64,000 nucleotides of DNA from positions 113,414 through 177,413 of the forward strand of contig BLJB01000141.1 in the NCBI GenBank assembly GCA_013423325.1, read 5' to 3'. The notes under the pieces are model-generated. The model saw nothing but the letters and a program-made list of their open reading frames with translations. It had not been told where the DNA came from and made no database searches. Source of the stretch: Usnea hakonensis. Its lineage: Eukaryota > Ascomycota > Lecanoromycetes > Lecanorales > Parmeliaceae. Positions 45,622 through 55,770 of this stretch are shown here, in pieces; within the stretch, counting starts at the first letter, position 1, and each line of letters starts with the position of its first letter. The translations under genes were made by a program, and so were the position numbers.

Positions 45622-46526
45622 TTACCTCCTCGCCCATGATACCACCAGCAAGCCCGCCCACACCAATATACCAACAAGTATCAGATTTCTCAGCACGAGC
45701 AACATACTGCGCTTCTCAAATTCCTTGAACTTCTCGGCCAGCGCAGCTCCCTCGTTGAGTCTCGGAAACGGTACATCAGGCTTCTCTTTGCCAAGGAACT
45801 CGCACAAAGGTCCCCAGCCATCTTCGAGCCTGAAATTCAACAATTGATCTTTCGGACAAACCCTCTTTACATGTTCATAATGCTCTCTATACAGTGTCCT
45901 CGCTATATCGTGCAATTCCTTCTTGTCGTCAGTCCTACAAAAGCCCCTGCGATCTCTGTAGACATAATTGTACATGGTGGCGGTAGGTCCGAGGACTTGC
46001 GGATCGAGAATGCGGAGTACGTGAACAATGGGATTGTACATCTCCTCGATCAAGACGCTGAAACTTCGATACCACTTCTCTATATCTCGTTCCACCAAGA
46101 CCACCTTGGCTTCCGGGTAAGTCGCGATGAGCTCTTCCGCGAAGCAGATGGCCGGTGAGTCCGTCACGCCGCAATAATTGCCGAGCAAATCATCCCAGTC
46201 GTCTCGAGTAAATGGCGGACCGCGCTTGTGATATTTGGCATCGAAAGCGCGGATCCACTTGGCGCACTCATCAATGTTGTATAGTGGTGTGTATCCGTGG
46301 TAAGTGGGCTTGCAGCCAAGAATTTCCAGTGCGACTTGCATTGCTGTCAACTATTAGAGGGAATTCTTTCATTGCCAGATCCGGACTGATGAAAAGGGTC
46401 CTCTACATTGGATGATGTAAAGCAGAAGAGAGCATCTTACGTACTTACTGTCCCAGTCCGTGGCATTCCCAACGAAAGAACCTGCATTGGGACCGCGCGA
46501 GCATTCTTTCGCGAGGAGCCAGTCAT
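45622..46526 (-). CDS. Membrane-anchored sulfotransferase-like P-loop protein
   Basis: The model is join(46526..46449, 46350..45622), 268 aa. The donor is gtaagt and the chosen acceptor is aatag; a nearby acceptor (gacag) would break the phase. Exon 1 ends in the P-loop that binds the PAPS phosphate (LGMPRTGT). Exon 2 continues with AMQVALEILGCKPTYHG, then AKWIRAFDAKYH, FAEELIATYPEAKVVLVERD and EKWYRSF. These are the PAPS-binding and donor-site blocks of the fungal Sulfotransfer_4 group, which databases often mislabel as NAD-dependent epimerases. A C-terminal hydrophobic helix (MLLVLRNLILVGILVWAGLL) suggests a tail anchor. The acceptor substrate is unknown. Only the exact acceptor site is uncertain. 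Confidence 0.87.
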
Positions 46527-47384
46527 ATCTTGCTTCGACTTCGGATCTCTTTGTTTCTGCGCTTCCTGGGCCAATTATGAGAACTGCAATCGAGGGAATG
46601 TTTTCGGATTTTCACCATCTGCGATAGAGGTCACTGGCGCTTTGACTACGAATTAGGGATGTGGCCCCTGCATAGCGGCCAAGAACCCTGCAGACCATGT
46701 TGGACGTGCCGTAAACCACCGGCATTTGGCAGAACCATTGCGATTACTGAGCCATTGTAAGCGAAGGATGAAGCCTAGTAAAGCAAGTGAGTAAGGTACT
46801 TCGTCATACGGAAGTACCTAAAGCAAATACCTAAAATAGCGGCTGACCACGTACTCGTATTCCACCAATTTTCCAATGTTTGAAATGCTGTACCCTTATG
46901 CCGGCGCATCACTTGACAGCAGAATAAATCTCATGTCTTCGCTGAGCTAATTACTCGCTCTCAACTAATGCTAAATTATCTGCCTTTATTGTGCGAGTAC
47001 GAACCAAACTTCGGGTTTCGGACTTGCAAGGAAAAAACATCGTGAGGCCGCAGAGGCAGAGCCGCTCCCCGCTAAACCTAGAGTGGTGGACGTTGCGCCC
47101 AAAAAGGTAAAAAGGAGGGTAGAATGGAGCTCTGAAGAAGAGTGGAAGGCTTCGGAACGAGAAAACGATGGTGTGCGTTACGAGTACGAAAGAGCAATGG
47201 ATAGTAGAAGAAGGGAGGCGTGGAGATGAGTTTAGGAGGAGGGGGGGAAAAGTCTATATAAACACCTCTTCTCCACCTCAAATCATAAGTTCCCCATCAC
47301 ACTCAACCACATCACCCCCATCATCATCATCATCCACAATCCAAAGCACACACAAGCAGCTCCACACCACCAGCACCCCAAACC
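46527..47384. other. Intergenic with promoter of the small repeat protein
   Basis: No gene is seen. The right end holds the TATA box and leader of the gene at 47385. Confidence 0.5.
47255..47262 (+). promoter_or_regulatory. TATA box of the 47385 gene
   Basis: TATATAAA lies 123 bases upstream of the ATG. The sequence between it and the ATG is C/A-rich without upstream ATGs, as expected for a leader of a strongly expressed fungal gene. Confidence 0.6.
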
Positions 47385-47621
47385 ATGCCTCAAGGAACCG
47401 ACCAATCCCACGCCGTAGGCGACAGCATCGTACCCCAAAAGCTGCAAGAGAAGCTCCCCCAAGCCGTCGAAGAGAAAGTGCCCAACGTGATCCACGACAC
47501 GGGCGTCACGGGAGCCAAGAGCCATGCGACGGGCGACAGCGCGGTGCCCAAGGTAGCGCAGGAGGCGGTGCCCAAGAAGGTGGAGGAGGTGCTGCCTGAG
47601 AAAGTGCACCCGACCTCTTAG
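47385..47621 (+). CDS. Small hydrophilic protein with two tandem repeats
   Basis: This single exon encodes 78 aa with no cysteine and no hydrophobic segment. It is made of two imperfect units of about 33 residues. Each starts with SHAxGDSxVP and continues with a helix of Gln, Glu, Lys, Val and Pro, ending IHDTG or VHPTS. The regular Val-Pro-Glu-Lys spacing suggests an amphipathic or disordered, late-embryogenesis-like character, but that is inference. I have the impression that similar small proteins are widespread in Pezizomycotina, without a defined function. A good TATA box, short leader and codon bias towards C and G endings suggest high expression. The second repeat is more G-ending in codon choice than the first. 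Confidence 0.75.
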   Translation: MPQGTDQSHAVGDSIVPQKLQEKLPQAVEEKVPNVIHDTGVTGAKSHATGDSAVPKVAQEAVPKKVEEVLPEKVHPTS

Positions 47622-48485
47622 GGTGGAGGGAAAAGAAAGGTATGTAAGGGTGCGGGTGGATGAGAGGGGAGGATGCAAGCTGATGAGGTTGAGAAGCAGT
47701 CATCATGAGCAAGAGGGTTGTTGGGGGAAGGGGGGAAAGATGGTTAGGAGGAGATAGGCGGTAGGGGAGAGGTATCTCGTTGGAGGTGCCATTCATTCGC
47801 TAGGTGGGAGGAACATTATGGTAGCTAGAATACGTACACACAGGAATGCCAAATGTTTTACTCAATCAACAAGCACTGCTGAAAATGACTTGATCAATTG
47901 ACATGACAAAAAACTGGAGTTTTCTCAGACAGCGCACAAAAATGTTCAAAGCGTTCTCTTGCATTCACCTTCATCCAAACTCGAAAGCCTGGCGCCTTGA
48001 CAGGCTGCAGGGAATGCCTTCAGTCCTTGATGATGTTCGATCTGCCCAGTGCTCCATCAAGAACTTCCCATTGAGTAGAGAAAAGGTTCTGGAACATGTG
48101 TCACTGGGTGTGCACTAGTCCGAGTTTGAGACAATCCGAGGATTCGCAGTCACCTGTAGCCCGAGGCCAAAGCAGGCGGGCACCGTTGATTGGCTTTATT
48201 GTATAGAAGGAAACACCGAAGAGGAATCGCAAAAGCTCACTTTGTTAGTCTTGTGCGTAGGATTTTACTGTAAATAGAAAGTATCTAACTTTGCACGGGA
48301 ACACCTCCGGTTATATCTTCTGCTAAGGCTTTGTACGAGCATCTTGCTCTTTGCACACCAGGCTCTCCAGTCCTGCGCTCCGACACGATTCTCGTTTCCT
48401 GTTCTCTCATGGATGGTAATTTCTTCACGGATCGAACGTGCCGAGATCTCGCGATGATCTTCTGGTCACAGCTTCCGCAGGTAGT
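47622..48485. other. Intergenic, convergent 3' region
   Basis: This holds the 3' flanks of the small repeat protein and the PRPP synthetase gene. A plus-strand frame at 47903-48118 shows no feature. Confidence 0.5.
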
Positions 48486-50195
48486 TCAATCCGGGAAATG
48501 CTGAAATAGAGCCGAGATGCTCTCTCCGTGGTGATTACGCCGAATGGCTTCGCAGAGAAGATGTGAGATGTCTAGAACAACAAGCTTCTTGCTTGCCTTG
48601 ACCCTCTCCGGCGCTATTGGGTGAGTACTGGTTACCACGATGTAATCAATACATTCGCAAGCTTCCATCTGCTCAAGTGAATCGTCACCGAAGAGTCCAT
48701 GGGTAGCGATGCAGTACACCCTTTTTGCGTCTCCACGCTTGACGACCGTCTCGGCGGCAGCGATCCAGGAGCCACATTGGTCAATCAAATCATCAATTAT
48801 GAACACAGTGCGATCTCTGACGTTGCCAACGAGGGTGATGGTGTGCTCAAGATCAGGATTCTTGAACCCTTCTTCCTCATCATCTGAATGGGCTTCGGCA
48901 TCCATTGAGCCGCCGAGAGCAGAATGATCGGGTTGGAACGCCGATACTGAAGATATGAAAGATGATGTCATTGGATCGAGTCCGTCGAGCTGCGGTTGAC
49001 CCATAACTTCTCCTGGTAGAGTAGCAATGGAGCCAGACATCGTAGATAGAGCGGGCGACGGAGCGTCATCATCAACGATGTGGCCTTGGATTAACCTGCC
49101 AGTAATGACATCTCTTGCACGCTCATCTGTGTACTCGTTGGCCGAGTCTTCTTCCTCTTGCTCCAAGCGCAATGCCCTGGATGGACCACCAGTAATAGGC
49201 TCTCTCTGCACAGGTATTCGGTTTGTCGGTGGTGACGCTGAATCAACTCTAGTAGACTGGACCAAAGGACTCGATCGAATGTATCCATTCAAACCACGGT
49301 ATGGAATACTGGTTGGAGAGGCGCCGTTGGGGTTTGGTGACGTTCGTGGTGATGTGCGTTGACGGTGCTGTACTCTTGAGTCCTCAGGTTCGGGCGAAAG
49401 CCCATTCGGTGGACTTGTATCTTCTATCTCCGAGGTGTGTGAATCGTTTGCGCCATCACTTATTCTCTCAAGATATCCACTACCTGCAAGGCTCCCATTC
49501 ATACCAGACCTCCGGCGGTCGGTGGTGACGAGACCAAAATTGATTTTCAGTGCATCTGCCAGAGATGTGACCCGCTTTGTACCGCCTGGATTCTTGCTGA
49601 CAACCACCGCCTCCCTCCAGCCTTGCACGTGGTTCTTGATCCATTTTGCAATTAGGGGTTCCGCGTGTAGGTCATCCACTGGCTTGCCAAAGAAGCCTTG
49701 GGTAGGAGGAGCGTGCAGGTCGACGGTAATGACATGATTGATGCCGGCAACAGAGAGGAGATTGGCTACCAAACGTGCGGTGATGGCGCCTCTGTGGGAC
49801 TTTTTTTTCGATTGTCGGGAGTAGAAAAAGTATCTTCAAGGTTTTAGCTGAGCAGGTGAAACAACAGAGGAATACCTACGGCATCACAGCTAGCAGGGTC
49901 AGTATCGTCTCTAGCCGAGTCCGTGGTTGGACTGACCAGTGATGCTCTTGGCGGAGCCGCCCTTGCAAGCCGAGATCATAATGAGCATTTCCATAAGGCT
50001 ATCGTTAACGTGGTCACTACCACTTTGGACGATGAAGACATCCTGGTCTCTGATAGACGTCTGAAGGCTGACCGAGGTTTCACCGTTACTAAACTTCTTC
50101 AACTCGACATTGGCTGGTGAGGTTCCAAGGCGTTCACAAATAGCGTCTGTCAAGAGAGGATGGGAAGAACCCGAAAACACCTTGACGCGTCTCAT
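48486..50195 (-). CDS. PRS: Ribose-phosphate pyrophosphokinase with large insertion (PRS1/PRS5-like)
   Basis: The model is join(50195..49937, 49889..49880, 49833..48486), 538 aa. The middle exon is only 10 bases; joined, the three exons rebuild SITAVMPYFFYSRQSKKKSH, the ATP-binding loop of this enzyme. The N-terminal half begins KVFSGSSHPLLTDAICERLG and contains FSNGETSV and DVFIVQSGS. The PRPP site is VFIIDDLIDQCGSW near residue 430. The enzyme makes PRPP from ribose 5-phosphate and ATP in the cytosol, feeding purine, pyrimidine, histidine, tryptophan and NAD synthesis. Between TSLADALKINFGLVTTDRRR and HTITLVGNVRDRTV sits a Ser/Pro/Asp-rich insertion of about 190 residues. This matches the non-homologous regions known in yeast Prs1 and Prs5 subunits, which work in hetero-oligomers and link to cell-wall signalling. 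It is divergent from the mitochondrial carrier. Confidence 0.92.
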
Positions 50196-50574
50196 GATGA
50201 AGTAGGAGAATTGATGCCTCTTGCATCGTACTGATTGTCGTCGCAATCAAAGCCAGAGATGCATCAATGGACATGACCAAGATATCCAAGTCATAATGTC
50301 GGTGTGGCATTTGCTGTGGGGATAATTCGGTAGCAAACGAGGAAAAGTCCTAGCGTTAAGGTCTTGGCATCAGATAAGATTAAGGTACGTGCCTCTCCAG
50401 CCAAAATTAATTATTTTGTTGACTCGTACGGTCATCATCAGCAGCATAGTCTCTATCTAGAGGCATCGACAGGCTTACAGCGAGACTGGTGACTGGTGAC
50501 TATTCATTCTCAAGATGTTTAAATCTACTTAGCTCCCAGCTATAGCCCGCTCCGGTGACAGAGCCTGAGGGGCC
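50196..50574. promoter_or_regulatory. Divergent promoter, PRPP synthetase / carrier
   Basis: The two start codons are 379 bases apart and point outwards, so this interval must serve both genes. I see no clear TATA box. The middle includes a short direct repeat, actggtgactggtgact, at about 50482-50502. Confidence 0.55.
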
Positions 50575-51978
50575 ATGTCCTGGGTTGTCAATCTTTTCAA
50601 CCCAGCTCAGGGAACTCGCATTAGCTTTGCGCCTTCCAACGACCGCCAACTGGGCATCTCTAACGTCCAAGAATATGAGGATGGCTCAAACAGTACACGC
50701 CCAGACTTACGGATTGAAAAATATCTTAAAACAATGGAAGAGGAGGAGGAGGAATACTCTAGACACCCATACTGGCAGGTGAGCCAAGACCGGTTCTCTT
50801 GCTACTCTTCTGCGTAGCGGAATAGTAACATGAGCTGAAAGCCTGGCAGTGTATGTTAGCTGGCGGCCTTGGAGGAACTTCTGGAGATCTCCTAATGCAC
50901 TCCATCGACACAGTCAAGACCCGTCAACAAGGAGACCCACACATGCCGCCAAAGTATGGATCATTATCCTCCGCATACGTCCAAATCTTCCGTCAGGAAG
51001 GATTCCGACGGGGGCTGTACAGCGGTGTCATTCCAGCGTTCTTAGGCTCCTTTCCTGGCACCATCATCTTCTTCGGGTCTTATGAGTACAGCAAGAGACA
51101 TATGTTAGATGCGGGCATAAATCCGTCACTGGCATATCTCGCTGGTGGTATGTGAATCTTGTACTCCGTACGTCGACCAATCGTGCAGATACTAAATATT
51201 TCAAGGCTTCATCGCTGATTTCGCCGCCTCCTTTGTCTACGTACCATCAGAAGTTCTCAAGACTAGACTTCAACTGCAAGGCCGCTTCAACAACCCTTTC
51301 TTCAATTCTGGATATAACTACCGGGGAACCATCGATGCGGCGCGGTCAATCGTGCGACAAGAGGGAGTATCAGCTCTTTTCCATGGGTACAAGGCCACTA
51401 TCTTTAGAGACCTGCCTTTCTCTGCCCTACAATTCGCCTTTTACGAGCAAGAGCGCAATTGGGCAAAGAGGTGGAAGGGTGGCACGGACCTTGGTATAGG
51501 CCTTGAGCTTGCTACAGCAGCATCTGCAGGTGGACTGGCTGGTGTGATGACATGCCCGCTTGATGTGGTCAAGACCAGAATACAAACGCAGATCAACCCG
51601 CCCGATACTGTCACGGCAAATGGTGGAGTTGCGCAGGTACATCCCCAGCCTGCGACACTTTTGCAAAAGGAGAAAAGAGGCAGCTCTAGGACAATTCATA
51701 AGCCGTCGATGCAAGCATCATCAAGGCGTACCATTTCAACATCACCGAATAAACCGATACCAAAGCCGGATGCCGTCAAACTGGATACCTCATCCGTCAT
51801 GACTGGCCTGAAGTTGATCTACAAGACTGAGGGGATGGTGGGACTCTTCCGAGGGGTAGGGCCAAGAGCAGTCTGGACCAGCGTTCAGAGCGGAACAATG
51901 CTCGTCTGCTACCAGGAATTACTGAAGCGGATGGCGGCCAGTGCTTGGTTGAAAGACGAAGGATCCAGCGTCGCATAA
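50575..51978 (+). CDS. Mitochondrial carrier (SLC25) family transporter
   Basis: The model is join(50575..50778, 50850..51147, 51206..51978), 424 aa, with introns of 71 and 58 nt. A hydrophilic N-terminal extension of about 68 residues precedes three carrier repeats. Their signature loops are HSIDTVKTRQQ (Ser in place of the usual Pro), VPSEVLKTRLQLQ and CPLDVVKTRIQTQ. The loop before the last half-repeat has about 70 extra Ser/Pro/Lys-rich residues. The family exchanges metabolites or ions across the inner mitochondrial membrane. The wording FIADFAASFVYVPSEVLK and the long termini resemble the yeast YMR166C (Mme1) group, reported as a magnesium exporter, so that substrate is a reasonable guess only. 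It is divergent from the PRPP synthetase gene. Confidence 0.92.
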
Positions 51979-52429
51979 AGCACGCTTTGTACTCATACCA
52001 CTGATGACGGAAACGCGAAGTACTAGAGCTATCAAGCAAGGTCACCACCATCTCCAAAAGCTTAATGCATCAGCATGGGACAGGGCAGGAGCGTGTCGCA
52101 TTTACATAGCGTGGAATAGATCATAGAATATACGGTCCTCTTTTCAAAATATCTGGTACTTATCTCAGGCATGTCAGTCACTATACAAGCGATAAGTACC
52201 TATTCTTCTCCGCTGATACTCCCCAAACCATAAAAATAATCTACCCCCACTCCGATTGGCTAGTGTGATCAATAGCAAACCGCGCTAACCGAACGCGCCA
52301 AGTTATAAACAACTTTGCTTCTGTAAACATTCCATCTTTACCCTTACTGCTGCCCTCTCCATCCCATGCATACCAACCCCTAAATACCAGCATAACAGTC
52401 GCCTCACCCTCGCGACACCGAAACCCACA
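51979..52429. other. Intergenic, no gene seen
   Basis: This holds the 3' flank of the carrier and the leader of the SAP-like membrane protein. No repeat or frame of note. Confidence 0.45.
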
Positions 52430-53654
52430 ATGACGAACGCCTGGCTGCAACAGCAGCGCAAAGGTGCCCTCACCGAAATCGCCGACCACGTCGGGTTGAA
52501 GAAGTGCGCGCCACACACCTCCTCCCTCCATTCTCCCAACCTTACCGCAAATCTTCTCCCAAACCCATGCTGCGTTCCAACTTAGCTGACGAGACATGAT
52601 CCCCCACAGCGTCGAGCGCTACAAAAAGATTGACCTCGAAGTCGCCCTGGAAGAGCACCTACGCGCCAACAGCACGAAACTGTCCTCCGACTCCAAAGTC
52701 GCCCCCTTCTTTTCCACCGTCGACCCCCTCTCGCCCGTGAAGCAGAACCCCTTGACCGGCACCGTGCAGACGACCGAGAAGGAAAAGAGGCCCCGGGCCC
52801 GAAGACAAACGCTCAAGGCGCGTGAAGAGTTGGACGGAGGGTGAGTAACCCTCCTTTCCTTCCCTCCCCTCTCCAAATCCAACAACCCATCCCCTCATCC
52901 CTAGCACCGCAAAACACCGCGCCTCCAGACCTCCCCCAAACCCCCGCTCCAAAACCCCATCCAAAAAATCCAAAAAAAAAAGACTTACCAACCACCCCCT
53001 CTCTCCCAAAACAGAGAACCCACCTCCTCCACCACCCCAACCGCTCTCACCAAAACCCCCAACCGAACCCACCCTCTCCCCCTCCCCCCCTCCCCCTCCC
53101 TCCTCGCCACCCAAATAGAAACCCACACAACCACCCTCCTCACCACCCTCCGCACCACCATAACCAACAGCCCCCTCCCCCCCCTCCTCCTCTCAATCCG
53201 GCACTCCCTCTCCACCCCCACAGGCCTGCAACTCCTCACCCTATTCATCGAAGCCTGGGGTCTCCGATCCCGCGTCCTCCCCCTCCGCTACCTCCTCACC
53301 ATCCCCGCGACCCCCCTCCTCGGCACGCCCGACATCCCCCTCAAAGCGCCGGACCTATTCGCTTTACTAACCCTCGCCTTCTGGGGACCCGTCGGGCTAT
53401 GGATGCTAACGAGCATCTTGCTCCCGTTGCTGGGCGGCTGGTTTGTGAATCTGAAAGGGGAGGGCGGCTACGATGCTGTGAGTTTTAACGTGGTGAAGGG
53501 GGTGGCGGCGTGGGTGGTGTATGTGCGGGGTGGGGGGCCTCTGGAGAGTCGGCGGGTGGTGGAGGGTGGGGTGCCGGGGGGGAGTGTGGGGTTGTTGGTG
53601 GGTGCCGGGGTGGGGACGTTGGCGGGGGTGTATGAGGCTGTGTTGAGGAGATAG
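52430..53654 (+). CDS. Membrane protein with N-terminal SAP-like motif
   Basis: The model is join(52430..52503, 52610..52840, 53015..53654), 314 aa. Introns are 106 nt (branch gctgac, acceptor cccacag) and 174 nt. The N terminus (WLQQQRKGALTEIADHVGLK, then NVERYKKIDLEVALEEHLRA) has the helix-turn-helix spacing of SAP/HeH motifs. In inner nuclear membrane proteins such motifs touch chromatin. A basic, Pro/Thr-rich linker follows, then a C-terminal half with hydrophobic stretches around LLLSIRHSLSTPTGLQLLTL, LTLAFWGPVGLWMLTSILLP, VSFNVVKGVAAWVVY and a last glycine/valine-rich helix. The second intron is long and C-rich and its acceptor was chosen by phase and homology-like continuity, so it is the weakest point. 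I believe this is a conserved ascomycete protein of unknown role; a nuclear-envelope location is inference. The coding strand flips from C-rich to G-rich within exon 3. Confidence 0.75.
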
Positions 53655-54290
53655 GGTTGCTTGCAAAGGAAGGAAGGAGGAGAGGATCTATTTATCGGTC
53701 TATGTGTGACATGTACGACAACCGAATCCGCAATCTGGGTGGCCAACAACAACAACAACAGCAGGTACTTCCTCTACCGCCCCGAATTTGGCGTTTTTGT
53801 TTTCTCCGATCAAAGCATCATATATGTTCTTTCTCATCCTATCTAAGCCGTCCAGATCAAATGTATGTATCTATGTATCTATGTATCAATTATCTGCCCG
53901 CGGTAATGAAATGCCCATTTACCTCTGTTAGATACTTCCACAAGTCCCTCCATCCTCACCCATCCGCTTTCCCAAAAAAAAGCCCCTCACCATCTCACAA
54001 ACCAAACCCCCCCCTCTCCACTCCCCTCCCTATGCCCCCCAACGCCATCTCCCCACAAACCCCAACCCACAAACAACCCCAACCACAGCCCCTAAACACC
54101 CTCTCCATCCCCTCCCATCCCCTCCCCAAACCCCCCACCCCCATAGCGTTCCTTCCAACCCTTAACCGCACCAACCCAACGACACAGATCAACCCCCACC
54201 CACCCCACCCCACCCCACCCTACGCCCTACGCAAACCGAATCAATCTCCACCATTCATCCAACCCACCCGCTTCCCCTTCCCCGAGTGAG

Positions 54291-54350
54291 TACACACACA
54301 CACACACGCGCGCACACACACAGAGAGAGAGAGAGAGAAAGAGAGAGACA
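54291..54350. repeat. Microsatellite (CA)n then (GA)n
   Basis: Alternating CA, CG and CA units run into an uninterrupted GA block with one A insertion. Such compound dinucleotide tracts are usually length-variable. Confidence 0.9.
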
Positions 54351-54718
54351 CCAACAAACAAACCCCCTCAGCATCCCCACCCAGAGGATCTCACAGACGT
54401 ACGCCCCTCGAAAATTCTCGCTCCAACCGCCAAAACCCCAAATTGAGCCAGCAGGCTCAAAGCTTGGATCTCACGGCCTCCTTCCCCGCTTTCAAAACCC
54501 CTCTCCTCCAAAACCAAGGTACGCCTACCAGAAACAGAAACAGAAAAAGACCAAAAAGAAAAAAGAGAGAGAGAGAAGGGACGAAGCCACAAAAGCTTCT
54601 ATCATCTTGATGAAAGAAAGAAAGAAAAGGGCGGGGGGCCATCCCGAAAACCTTTTCCGATCCAAAAATCGATAGTGCGAAGACTGAGAAAGCCGGTATT
54701 TGTGGAAAAAGAGAGAGA

Positions 54719-54777
54719 GAGGCAGGGACAGGGACAGGAACAGGAACAGGAAAAGGAACAGGAACAGGAAAAGGTAT
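54719..54777. repeat. GGAACA/GGAAAAGG minisatellite-like tract
   Basis: Units of GGGACA, GGAACA and GGAAAA repeat about nine times. On the other strand they give frames of Phe, Pro, Val and Leu repeats, which explains the odd open frames there without any gene. Confidence 0.9.
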
Positions 54778-55508
54778 TGAAGGATATAGAGTGGACATAG
54801 GATAACAGCCAAGTGTCAAAGAGGAATTGGATGTGGCACATAACAGAGTCAGACATGTGGACTACAGTGGAGCGAAGTGGATGGAAAAAAAAGATGGGGA
54901 AGCATAAACACAAAAGGGAAAGAACGGAAAGAGGAAAAACAGGGCAACGTAGGGTGATAGGTGGATGAAGAAGACACCGAAGAAAGACCCAAAAAGGAAA
55001 TAGAAGAAGGTACTTGGTCCACTTTCAGTTTCCCATGGAGACAAAGTGTGGCGCTAGCGCTAGGGGTGTCCAAAAAGGGTTGCTTGCAGACGGGAACCAT
55101 CGTTTTCTGTAAATCTTAGGTACCTACCTCCCCCCGCCTCTTCCTCCTGCGAGAGTCTGCGCATTGTTGAAAGTGCCTCATGGATATACAATAAATGTTG
55201 GAGACAGCGTGTTTGCGAGGGCATGCAAGGGTCGCGCTTTTTGGAAAGCTTGGTCGTTCAGTCTTTGACCACATTTACAAGAGTACTCGTACCATCAGCT
55301 TTCGGCAAAGGGTTAGAAGTCAGGACTGGTCGAGTACGGTTTATCAAGTGTTTGTAATTTCAGTGAAGAAAAAGATCCATGTACAACAGGTTGGTACGAT
55401 CATCAAGATCATGAAGCCCCCTGTCAACGCCTCTGCGTCAAGCAGCTCTATCAAATTCCCATGAACAAGAATATAAGGTATCTTTGTATAAGTAACTTGC
55501 TGTTTCCC

Positions 55509-55544
55509 CTCTTTTTTTTTCTTTTTTTTTTTTTTTCCTTTTTC
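55509..55544. repeat. T-rich homopolymer tract
   Basis: Several runs of 8-13 T separated by single C occur between two gene-free flanks. Confidence 0.85.
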
Positions 55545-55742
55545 AGATATCGCTTGATAATCATCGGGATGGTGAAAGGATGATATGATACGCATGTGGT
55601 TGAAGAATAGGAGGAATAGCCGGAACGCGTGGGGACATGTGGCTGACCCAGCTGCCTGGTTCGGGATGGCGATCGGATTTCTCGGGTTATTGACTGCAGC
55701 GGCTCCTAAGATCTGCAGCCACAGATGACGACGGAGATACAG

Positions 55743-55770
55743 ATGCATATGCATATGCATATGCATATGC
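55743..55770. repeat. ATGCAT palindromic tandem repeat
   Basis: ATGCAT units overlap about four to five times in a row. Every unit is its own inverse, so the tract is both a direct and an inverted repeat and can form a cruciform. Confidence 0.9.

Noticed and set aside
54286..54913. Several open frames with repeated Phe/Pro/Val or Arg/Glu
   Set aside because: They come from the purine-rich minisatellite and microsatellite and have no start context or partner exons.
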